From Baylisascaris procyonis (taxonomy: Eukaryota > Nematoda > Chromadorea > Rhabditida > Ascarididae): a stretch of 64,000 nt of DNA. The stretch is taken from positions 620,001-684,000 of the forward strand of contig JAZARR010000170.1 in assembly GCA_037389465.1 (NCBI GenBank), written 5' to 3'. Under the pieces are notes generated by a model. It did no database searches. It saw only the letters and a program-made list of their open reading frames with translations, and was not told the origin of the DNA. The translations under genes and the position numbers were made by a program. How positions within the stretch are numbered: position 1 is the first letter of the stretch; each line of letters starts with the position of its first letter. This document shows, in pieces, positions 1 to 10,578 of this stretch.

Positions 1-2650
1 GGACTGGTGGTCAAACTTTCTAACGGCCACAAATATTAATGCAGATATATCGTAAGTTAAGGAATATCAAGAAGACCAAATCCGATAAGCCTACACACAG
101 TTACATTTAAAAAATTTCGGAACTTAAAGCATTGTAACCGATATTTATACTATGAAATCTAATCCAAAAAAAGGGTGTGTGCTCCGAGTCGACGTTTCCT
201 TTTCGAAATTGATAGGTTTTCCCTTTTATATATGATATAAAAGCATTCCAACTTACTTAACTACCAGAACTGCATCATACCTTCCTTCTGAGAGTTAAAA
301 CAGTCTGCACCTTGCCCTCAATATATTCACGGCAGAACCCTACCTCCCCTATCCAGAGGGACGCTGCGTCAGCATTTGTTATTTACCGCGTATAGCAAGC
401 TTTATTTTCCATTCTGGCTTTCCTTTCTCAAAAAATCCTTCCACGGCTTCGCACTCCACTGGAATCAAGCCAAACCGTGATCTCTAACACAAACGACCTT
501 ACTCTTTTCCCTGTCCCAGCCCTGAATTGAGGAAGAAGGGGTGAGATGGGGTATGTAAGAGTATTCCACGCTCGGGAAGGGAGTTCCACGGAGATTGAAC
601 GAGACATTTCGAACTTTTAGTGTTTCGAAGAAAGAAAAATCCAAATTGCCTACTGATATCCAACAGTCAACAAAACTCCTTGCTTTTTTTTTCAGTACAG
701 TCGATAGGCGTTAAAAGGTGCAGAAATTTCGCGAACTTCCGCCATGGGACAACTCCGAAATAATGCAAGAAATGCACATCCCAATGATTATAAATGAACA
801 AAAAGCGAACCTCTTTTTCCATCCGCGCCAACGACCGCTTCCTCTCCCACCATAAACCCTTGCGTACGTGCCGTCGATGACCGAAGCCCATCTTGTTCCT
901 GAAACAAAATCACTCAACCAAATTGAAATGATTTTATAATAACGCCGATTCTCTGTTAGCTAAGAAACGCAAAACAAAAGAAAAGAAAGATAATAAAGAA
1001 CCAAGCACGCCGCAAAATGTCATTCACAAGACTCACAGCTTGCGCCGTTTGGTTAGGAAGTTTTGCAGCTTCCTGCAGGCGACTGCTAAATTCTGCATTA
1101 CCAATTTTATCAAAAGCACTCCCCCTGTCAGGTGCACAAAATTCACGGATAATTACTACAAGCGTATAAACATCGACCTATGAGGAGTAAAATTTGCAGT
1201 AGGGTTGCTTATCGGAATGGGAAAATCTCTCATCCAGAAATGCGGAAATGCCACATCCAGATCAATTAGAGCAAATGGCACGCGGAAACCCAACAGAGAC
1301 CAATCAGCAGGGGCAAGACCCAGACCCGTTCATTGGGTTGCAATGTAAGACCATAACCCCCAACCCAACCAGTGCGTAGGGAGCGATGGAATGCTGGGCC
1401 AAGATCAAGTAAACTGGACGCCATACGGAAATGTCGGATCAAAACACCAGCAACTTCCAGAAGGGTAGAAGAAGTGGTAACATCGCACATATTTCTGTGT
1501 ACAGGAATTTACTATCGCAAACATTAGGTTTTTATGTCTGGGAAAGCCCGACAAAAAAAGGCAAATATAGTACGAAATATGACCTGAAAATCCTTGAAAA
1601 ACATCTAGAGGAGTATCAACAAATATGGAAACGGATATGCACGCCTTCGCAATCACAACCACCAGATCAATCAGTTGCATCTATTTTCAACAAATAAGGA
1701 AGCGCGCACAATCATGCACCCGGTTTTACGCGTCTTTACGAAAGTGCACAGTCACGACGCCGTATCCGTGCGTATATATAGATCTGCATATCAGGAAATT
1801 GCATCTTTTTCGCATATGCAGGTAAAACAGGAAGCAATATTATTCGCACATATTTATTTATAACTTATAAAAGTGGTTAGTGGAGGGTGAGATAGGCTGG
1901 AAGTGGAATGTAAAAGTGTAAAAGTTCACAATTTGTACTAATAAGATGCGAAAAGATGATCTTTCAAATATTATGAAACGCATGCATCCATTAAACGCAT
2001 TCAATTCTACCCTAAAAGCAACACCCCTCCTGATTCACCACTTCAATTCTAAAAGCAACAGAATGGTAAAACTTAAGTATTTTACCCCTACTTGCTGTAT
2101 CGATAAAGAAACGATATAATCACTGCCACGCATACACAATCAAATGCTTACTTGCAATCTTTCACACCAGAAACATTACAATCAATAAAGTGGTCATATA
2201 AAATAGCTCCCTATAAAAGCTCCATCAGTCATATTAGTATAAAACGATACTAGTATAAAGTTTTGAAATTAAAAAAGAAATATTAATATAAAACACAAGC
2301 TATTCAATGCCCGTAAAAAAATTCCTTGAGTTAACAAGATGATTCTTTAAAGTAACTCACAATTGGTATGATATCGAGGCAATCACTAATAGTCTCTTAC
2401 TTTGTGATGCAGCCTCATTCTCTAACAAAACGCATCGCCTTCTCACACTTACCGCACACGTCACGCTTTTTTCACTCATAGTCACCCTTTAACGCCATTT
2501 GCAGTCGATTTTGATGGTTGCAAAGTGCCCTTATTGAACGTTGCCCTCTTCTAAGGTTTAATAACTCAAAACGACGCAATTCCACAAAATTGACTGCCCT
2601 CGGCGAGCTATTTCTCCCTATTCAATTATCCCTAACAATATAATCATACC
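1..2650. other. intergenic, no supported gene
   Basis: AT-rich DNA with scattered short open frames. None of them has a convincing start, splice pattern or similarity that I recognise. A somewhat less AT-rich patch at about 1260-1440 is open in more than one frame, but no splice-bounded exon could be built from it. Confidence 0.5.
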
Positions 2651-2888
2651 AGTTTAATCATCTCAAGCAACGAAGTTCATAGGTTTAATTACTTCAAGTG
2701 AGGTAATTCCGTAGGTTTAATTACTCCAAGAGAGATAATTCCGCAGGTTTAATTCTCCAAGCGACGTAATTTCGCAGGTTCAATTTTATAAGCGAGTTAA
2801 TCCAGTAGGTTTAATTACTCCAAGCGAGGTAATACCGAAAGGTTTAATTACTTCAAGCGAGGAAATTCGGCATGTTTGATTACATGAA
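2651..2888. repeat. degenerate ~32-bp minisatellite, about 7.5 copies
   Basis: Successive 31-33 bp units follow the pattern aggtttaattactccaag followed by cgaggtaattccg, with substitutions and 1-2 bp indels between copies. The units begin near 2651, 2681, 2713, 2745, 2776, 2807 and 2839, and the last copy decays by 2888. No coding potential is seen. The repeat is visible directly; its function is unknown. Confidence 0.85.
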
Positions 2889-3340
2889 TAAGACAACAGC
2901 CACCGTTAATTCCGGTCCCGATTGTGACTCAAGTCGGGTTCGTACGGATCTAACTGAAGACCACATGGGTATGCCGTAAACCATGTACATGTTAAATGAT
3001 CGGCTTTAACAAAACGTTTTAACTCGCCTCCATCTGATGATGAGTTGAACCCGACCTTGTTCAGGGAAGAGTGAGACGGGGGGTAAGGGCCGAAATAATG
3101 AATTAGTTAATTTTCATGCCTAGTAGTGGGAAAATACACAGGAAATATATAGACGCGAAAAGCAAGAAAGATGGCCGATTAAGACACAACGATATCTCAG
3201 ATTCAAACATTTCCACTCCCCTATCCCATTACCCTCGGTTAAAATATTTCGCTTATTCAACAGCTTATTATAGCTCGACACAATTAGAAATCAAGGAATC
3301 TTGTTATATTCGTTTCAGGGTTAGCCTAAAGTTTGCTAGA

Positions 3341-3535
3341 TTAAGCTAAAAGATTTGCAGAAAGAAGGCCGACCGCGGAAAGACCGACAAGCGGAGTTGC
3401 CAGTGGAAGCAGATCGCTGTAGACGCGCGATGTTGCAAGAAAAACTTCATCTTCATTCCTCGCTGCACCCATATCACTGTCCACCGCGTTGAGCATTTCT
3501 GATACCAGCTTCGTGATTTCTTCAATATCGGCCAT
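3341..3535 (-). CDS. orphan 64-residue reading frame, possible small gene or terminal exon
   Basis: The ATG is at 3535 and the TAA at 3343-3341. It begins MADIEEITKLVSEML and ends in a hydrophobic stretch (LLPLATPLVGLSAVGLLSAN). An excellent nematode-type acceptor (ttatttcag) ends at 3554, 18 bases before the ATG, as expected for a spliced or spliced-leader trans-spliced 5' end. The first 35 residues are acidic and helix-like, and the C-terminal ~20 residues could be a tail anchor or a buried helix. I do not recognise a family. It could be a complete micro-protein, the last exon of a larger minus-strand gene whose other exons I cannot see, or chance. Its base composition is more balanced than the flanks, which favours coding. 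Confidence 0.4.
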   Translation of the reverse strand: MADIEEITKLVSEMLNAVDSDMGAARNEDEVFLATSRVYSDLLPLATPLVGLSAVGLLSANLLA

Positions 3536-3753
3536 ATTCTTCTCGAATAATATCCTGAAATAATGTTGGCGATGATGGTGTGAAACCTGCCGAAAGAAGG
3601 GATTCATCGAATAGCAAGATTCATCTTTACAAAAACTGCCACTTTCAGGAATTTTTCTTCAACGCGTACGGAGAGAACAAGCAAAGTGTACCGTTCAAAT
3701 AGCTCAGCCCAAATACAAACATTAAGAAATCCGTCCGACAAAAAAAAACACTC

Positions 3754-3754
<1 letters not shown>

Positions 3755-3822
<68 letters not shown>
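3755..3822. repeat. (TA)n microsatellite
   Basis: About 68 bp of alternating T and A, interrupted once by tg near 3807. Simple sequence with no coding meaning; open frames through it are artefacts. Confidence 0.95.
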
Positions 3823-6800
3823 CTTTGTTAGGCAACCACCTTTCCCTGAGCAGTAGCTGGCCCGTACACCATGTGTACTTTTCCCTCTACTCTTTTCCCC
3901 CGTTGGCACAAAACTAATACTGCAAGTAGTGGGTTCAACAGTCTTCCGTTCAGAAGTGTCCAAATTTAAAATTATCCCCCCCAAATGTTCGTCAAGACAA
4001 AGAGCTGTCTACTTTCATGAAGCGTTCCGCATTCTTCTATTTACTTCACATTCGTGACTTGTTTTATCGGAAAGCATGCACTATCGACCTAATACACAGA
4101 TTACTTCCTACAAATGTTGTTATTTTGTAAGTAAATATTTTAGAAACAATATAAACGAACAACGTCCTACGCAGAAAGCAAAAAAAAAAAAAAAAAAAAC
4201 AAGAAATGACTGATGATTTCACAAAAAGTGCTTGATACTTCAGTGAGCAAAGCAACAAACAATGAAATCTGCAAAATTCTTGCAAAAAGAGATAAAAGCG
4301 AATAAGATGCCACAAATTTTGGTAGAAAAAAAACCCCAAGATGAGTCATTTTCCATCCTCTTTCAACCCTCTCTCAAATCGCCTCCCTCGAATCATCGCA
4401 GTTTTGAAACTGAACGGCTGAGAAGTGCCCTCCACGACGTCCCAATGTGTCCTTAAGGTTCATGCATCTGAACCAATCGGTTCGATGGAATTTTTATGCA
4501 ATCGTCGTGGGACGCAGGGCGAACATTGCAGCGCTTCAAGTGCACGCCCATCTGCACAACGACGCGGACAGAGACCATCGCAACCGCGTTATTTCGCAAC
4601 AAACATCGACATGAAAGCGTAACAGGCAGAATTGTTGCAACTACCCTTATTTCACCATTGAACTGCACAGGAAGGGTATTCCACCCCGAGATTTCACAGG
4701 TCATTACCCCAACCTCACTAGTCACATAGAGCATCTTCACTTTAAACGTTTCCAAAAGCCATAATCTGAATTGAATATTGATTGAGAGAAGGGCTACAAA
4801 CTCGAATTATTCCCTCTGGAAGGTGACTTCAAGAATAAAAGAAACCCTAAAATCTCTTATACGAAATAAAACTCAATTCAGATCATGGCTCAATCACTTA
4901 TATAAAATCTTATAAATGACACAAGGAACAGATCATTGAACAATGAATTAATCGAACATTTTTTACCGATCGATAATAATTCAGAGTTCTCTAAATCAGC
5001 AAAAATAACTGAGTACAATTATGGCTATCCTTAATGGCACAATGACATAATATCAGAGACAGTGACGTATTATTAGGGATAAATCAATAAATATTTAATT
5101 ATTCGTTTAACTTTTGACTGTGAAAGTGACTAAGAATTCACGGTCAATACTGAGAGTAGGTGAGAAGAGGTGAGATGGAGGAGGGGGGGAGGGGATTGCA
5201 TCAAAAAAATATCGTAGAAATAGTAAAAGAAATTCTACAAGAACCACGAAAAGCGGGTACTTTTTGATATTGCCCATGGATGATTTCACCTCAATCCATC
5301 CCTTCGCCTCCACCTCCACCTCCCCCTCCCCCCCCCCTTCTCTCCTCCTCATAAGCATATTGACTGCTATAGGCCTTAGCATAATTGATGCATAAATTGA
5401 CGTGTGCATAGTGAGTGGTCTTTGATGCACTAAATGATGACCGCAAACGAGGCAAGCACGCTATGACGCCCTCTTTGCTTTAACGAGTGTTATTGAATCG
5501 ATCACAACACAAGCAAACAAACTCTGGTTGGCATTCTTTAAGCCATCAACCTACTGCTCCTCAGTGTTCCAATGAAAGCTAGTTCAAGGATTTAGATCGC
5601 ATTGAAGCTCAATTTGAAGCAATAGCAGCCAGTCTTGTAACAATCAAAGCATGATAAAAAACTTTTTGCTAATACTATAAAAAATTCGAGTACAAGTGCT
5701 TAGCGTTATAAATTTCTGGATTTAATTTCTGGGAAATTCTGGACCTCACCAAACAATGACAATCAATATAAAACGTTCCAAAATATGGGAACAAGTCACT
5801 TTCCTGAATTAACGGCAAAGTGAGGCGGAAGAGAGGAGAGGGAGGGAGTATCAAGGTTTTATTGAGGTGGGTATCGTTTTCTTCTCCCCTCCCCCCCTCC
5901 CCCCGGCTCCAGAAGATAGATTTGAGATTAAACGATAGTCTGGACCTTCATCCTTTATTTCTCCAACTCTTAGCGCTGATATCTCTCTACTAATTTCTCA
6001 CTAATCAATGAAAGAAGAAATCAACTATTAAAAAATTGAATGGTATCCCACTTTTAATTTATAAAGAAAGGAAATCGGGCATGATATAACCATATCTAAC
6101 GATAAAATCATCACATCACAATCAAAGTTAATGACTCAAATTTTCAACGAAGGAATTTTTATACATTTCAGAAAACGATGACGAATACTTGAAAAAGACA
6201 AAAAAAACATAAATAAATAAATTGCTGCAAGATTTTAGAAAATTTCTTTCTAAAGAAAAAAAAAAATTCTCCAGAAATATGTTTAAAAACTTCAATAATT
6301 TATCGGCCATAAAGTTGATACTAGTAACAATTACGATTAACTGCAAAATACGGCTATTAAAACGTCCACACTACGCACAACGAATGAATGTCTATGACAA
6401 TTCTATATCATTTGCTATGCAACCGCTATATTGTATCACCTCCAATATGAAGCCAGGGCGTTTTGTTTCTCTTTAGTACTGAGAGCAATAAAGATGTCTT
6501 CTATTTTCCTTAATATCCAAGACGCAAAGATTGCATGAAATTTCACAAATCTTTTAGCGATATTGAAATTTTAAGAATGGTTAACAATAAAAAAATTAAT
6601 ACAGGCAAGCGCTAGTTGAAAATGTTCCGCTAAACAAAAGGTGGACGCCGGTAGCTAGTCAACTAGTCAGCTGCAAGCTTTAGTCAATCACAGTGAATCA
6701 CAAAGTTTTCCAGAAATTGTGGGGAGTGGGGGAATGATGGATGGTGGTGGTTGGAGGGAGGGGTGGGAGCTGTACTGCGTCACCTTAATTTAACGGTGAA

Positions 6801-8600
6801 AAAGATACTGCAAGATGAAATTGAAAAATAAAAAATTAAACGATAGAGTGAATAAGCTTCTGAATTGAAAAATTGCACTATATTTTTTGATGACTCATCA
6901 AGTTACCGTAATTTGGAATTCAACAACTTCGTGTAAAGAGCAACTAATATAAATTAAACTTAGTATATGCAAGAAATATACAAAATATAATGTTTTAAAG
7001 TGAATAGAACCTTCTTTCAAAGGATGAAGAAATTAAAAGCAATAAAAATAACACATATATGATATGATAGTGGAATAGAGAAAAGATGAGCAAAAAAGAG
7101 ATAAATAGTGAAACACACATCGCACACATAGCCAAAGATGTAAGATGGCATGTATAACGTAAAAATTATAGCACGAATGCAATAGCCGTTTTCTAATGGT
7201 ACATCTAAAAACCAATGTTCAACGCAAAGTATATATATATATATATAAAGGGAAATAGTTGCCATTGAGAGGAATTTCGCACTTTAACAGTTGATAACAA
7301 ATGGAAGAAAAGTCGAGTGGGCAAATTATTATTCATCAGGAACCTCTTTGAAGCCTAAAAAGAAATTTATAAAAAAGCGAATAAAAATCCTAAAATTTTG
7401 TTGACGAAATATACTCTTTATAGAGACAAAGACAGAGAGTTACATTCAAAGTCCTTATTTTCTCAAATCTAAGGAGAGAGGTCTCATCTTCATATAGGGG
7501 TTTCTATTCAAGGTAACGCGGTAGTTAATAGCTTATTCATTATTTTGAATTTCCGAATGACATATAAAATGAGTAGCAACTCACTTACAACAACAAAAAA
7601 AAATCCAATTGCAATAAATAAATCGATTTTAAAAGAATCAATTATATTATCAATAAGTAATAATAAGTAATAATCAATAAGTAATATTAAGTAATAATAA
7701 ACCAATTACCTATCATATTACCATCATATATTTAGCTAAAACCTCTACAAGAAATATACGAGGACTTATTAAATGAACTGTTATCAACAGAATGAATTAC
7801 CAAACAAGTGAATCTTCGAGATTCAACATCGATTTCAACACTACTAATCTATTTTCCATAATTTATAGGTGTTCAATTATTCAACAGTTGAATAAAAAAC
7901 AGTTTTCAACGTCTAATTAAATCATAAAACCAACAAAAAACTTATTGAAATAACGTATTACTCAATTGTTATTCATAAGCGAAGCACAATTTTCGTTCAC
8001 TTCAACAACAAACAAGACGTATATCAATGAAACTCTTCTAAATAACTTAGTAAACTCTACCAGAAATATTCCTTTCTACTGGAATACTCCAATTTTATCA
8101 GTAACTAACTTCTAACTAATAGTTAAATTTTGATTTATTCAAATACTCTCTATGAGGCATATGTTTACGGAATGATTCGGTGTTCAATTGCGCCGTTCAT
8201 GTAATCGTTGTCTACTTATATACTTCAATCAATGCATTTAACAAGTAAAATTTCATCGAATTTGTTCTCTACTAATGAGGGAGGAATCAATGCACTAATG
8301 CGATTCAGAAATTCCCAATAAAATCATTTCTATATGTTAGAAAATGACGAATTTCTCTCATAAAATTCAAAAATTCTCGGATGAACTCAATTGGAAGCCC
8401 ATTTTCTCATTTATTTTTTCATCGTTGACTAGCATGTTTGATATCTACTTAAACCGAAAGTCCTATTCTTTCGACTTATCGAATTCGTTTCGTAAAATAC
8501 CCAAAAGCTCACTTAATATATGGCCTGAAAGACGCACAACTTACCCGTAGTGCACTCCTTTTAATCGACAATGCGATGGGCTGTGGAGGAGTCGCGCCGT
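3823..8600. other. intergenic region upstream of histone H1
   Basis: I see no gene. The region holds poly-A runs (about 4181-4198), a purine-rich tract (5161-5190) facing a pyrimidine-rich tract (about 5300-5350), another G-rich tract near 6720-6770 and a short (TA)n at 7230-7247. The stretch at 4425-4750 is less AT-rich and described separately. The last few hundred bases before 8713 presumably include the H1 promoter, but I could not identify a TATA box or other named element with confidence. Confidence 0.5.
4425..4750. other. GC-richer island open on both strands, repeat-like
   Basis: About 320 bp of clearly higher GC content than the flanking DNA. Frames are open on both strands, about 100 codons on the minus strand and about 77 on the plus. 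No splice-bounded exon and no family is recognisable. It could be a fragment of a dispersed repeat or transposon, or an orphan exon. Only the base composition and the open frames are seen directly. Confidence 0.25.
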
Positions 8601-8712
8601 AGTTTTGCTCGCCGCTATAGAAAGGCGCCTGAGTGCCACCGCAACGCCAGTTGTTCGACAATTAGTTTCATCGACGTCAGCTTCAACAAGTCTTTCCAAT
8701 ACGTCTGCAATA

Positions 8713-9853
8713 ATGTCAGCTCATGTTGCTGCTTCACCTGTTCATCCACCAAAGAAAAGTCCGAAGAAGGCATCAAAGCCAAAGTCGGCAAAGGTGGTAG
8801 CAAGTCATCCAACCTATTCGGTCATGATCAAGGCAGCTTTGGTGGCCCTCAAAGATCATAAAGGATCGAGTCGTGCGGCTATCCTCAAGTATATCTTGCA
8901 GCACTACAAAGTTGGCGACAACATTAATAAGGTAAATTGTTTGAAACTTTGCATGGGACAACGATCCCTTCCTAAATCTTTCGTTGCCTGTTTTCTTGCA
9001 CCACACATTTTTCTTACTTCCTTCAAAGTATGAACTCTTCTATATTTTTGGTTTTTCGAATAGGAAGGAAGATTTGTAGGCCTATGAAGGATTTTTCCTG
9101 GTATAATGTTCCTTGGTTAATGCAAACCTAAGCTTACTAACTGTTTTATCTGTTAATAACTTTTTTATCCCACTGAACTTAATACAGGTTCAATTTATTC
9201 TTTTTTATTTCATTAGTAAGCAATAACTTTGTGCTCTTATAGGTTAACGCTCATCTACGGCAAGCACTGAAGAAAGGCGCTTCGAGCGGTTTCCTGAAAC
9301 AAGTGAAAGGTGTCGGCGCATCTGGATCTTTCCGACTCGGTGAGAAGAAAGCCGAAGTGCACAAAAAGGTAAAGAAACCGACGGCGAAGAAGGCACACAC
9401 CGTGAAAAGCCCAAAGGCCGCCGCTGCCAAAAAGTCAGCCAAACCCCACAAGAAGGTACGTTCTGTCATGTTTCGTCGACCGATCACATTTCCACTCACG
9501 CACTTTTGCTTTCTAAGCGTTTCAGGTCACTTCATTTCATCATGAGTTCTCGCAGCTCTTCATTCAAAAAAAAAAAAGACTATGATGGAAGCTACTTCAA
9601 TGTAATTGTGACTTTTTCATAGAGGCCATTTTATGCAGTCATCGTTGGCTTTATAGTTTTGAATTTTTTTGTTCCGACGCTCATCTTTGGAATAATCAAT
9701 GCATTATTTCAGGCTGCTGGAGCTAAGAAGCCAAAAAGTCCCAAGAAGGTGAAATTGGCAAAGAAACCAGCTGCAGCAGTTAAGCCAAAGAAGGCGGCAA
9801 GTCCAAAAAAGAAGGTCGCAAAAGCAAAAGCATCGAAGAAGGCGAAGGCTTAA
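8713..9853 (+). CDS. linker histone H1, three exons
   Basis: A 190-residue linker histone that binds linker DNA at the nucleosome entry/exit site in the nucleus. Exons are 8713-8931, 9243-9455 and 9713-9853; all junctions are phase 0 and introns are 311 and 257 bp. After a short basic tail, residues about 30-107 form the winged-helix globular domain (SHPTYSVMIKAALVALKDHK, then KGSSRAAILKYI, VNAHLRQALKKG and GASGSFRLGEKK). The rest is a Lys/Ala/Pro tail with repeated SPKK-type motifs, which are minor-groove binding and CDK sites. The length matches nematode H1 proteins. The ATG at 8713 is the first ATG in its frame: the open frame reaches back to 8605 only as TTG and there is a stop at 8600-8602. 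Presence of introns and absence of a histone 3' stem-loop after the stop point to a polyadenylated, replication-independent H1 (HIS-24-like). Which worm paralogue it matches is not certain. Confidence 0.95.
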
Positions 9854-9977
9854 GCGCAATCTTTCGGCATTTCGCGATGATCTCATTTATTGTTGTAATT
9901 ACAGTGCCCATTATTTGCGTTCATACCTCATTTGCAATTCGTAAGAATTCTGCTGTGCAGTTACTCGATCGCAATGT
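9854..9977 (+). other. 3' untranslated region of histone H1
   Basis: The sequence from the stop codon to the start of the inverted repeat contains no AATAAA and no stem-loop of the replication-dependent histone type. The nearest canonical AATAAA hexamers downstream are at 10262-10267 and 10314-10319, both inside the inverted-repeat element. Confidence 0.4.
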
Positions 9978-10578
9978 ATATTAAGCAGTCGTTTTTTTAA
10001 ATCAATTTTTACGGTGATTTAATTTCGTTGCCAATGTAAATTAGAATATATTTTATTGTTACTATTTCAATTACAGTTCACTCCAAAAAAGGCCAAAATT
10101 TCACGTTGCTTTTAAACGACCGACAAATATTTCTGAAAATTTCTAAACACGAGAATATTGTGTGATTAATGATATCTCTTTGACTGCATCACTTACGATA
10201 GGAATAACTATCATATATGTCTGGAACATACCTCCTATCATTTCGAGTTCTATGACCTCCTAATAAATTGCACATATTGCCTTGTTTGCATTTTCACATA
10301 CTCTGCATTTGTAAATAAAGATGCTGCTTTATGTTTGTTTTGTGTTACATAACCCAATCAGACATTCGAGGCTAAGCGAGTGAATATTCGAGTCCACCAT
10401 GTGCCGCTCAAGCATTTAGTGATATAACGTTTGGGATGACATCCAACGATGGCATCAAATTTCATAGACATAAATGACGTTCTAATATTGGTGCTTCGGA
10501 TTATTGATGCACCATAATTTATATTGGCAACGAAATTAAATCACCGTAAAAATTGATAAAAAAACGACTGCTTAATAT
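9978..10578. mobile_element. ~600-bp inverted-repeat element (MITE-like) downstream of H1
   Basis: Two near-perfect inverted arms, 9978-10043 and 10515-10578, enclose about 470 bp. The outer end of each arm reads atattaagcagtcgtttttt, and each arm runs inward through caatttttacggtgatttaa to gttgccaatgtaaatta, with only a few mismatches or indels. The ends could be bounded by TA, as in Tc1/mariner-type MITEs, but I could not establish a target-site duplication. There is no transposase frame inside, so it would be non-autonomous. It begins only 125 bp after the H1 stop codon and contains two AATAAA motifs. Confidence 0.75.

Noticed and set aside
2651..2888. CRISPR-like array
   Set aside because: The units are contiguous and degenerate with no unique spacers, and the genome is eukaryotic.
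3604..3984. 126-codon minus-strand frame through the TA tract
   Set aside because: Much of it is an Ile/Tyr run translated from (TA)n; it is not a protein.
8605..8712. N-terminal extension of histone H1 resembling a targeting peptide
   Set aside because: The frame is open but starts at TTG, with a stop at 8600-8602 and no ATG before 8713, so it is most likely 5' UTR.
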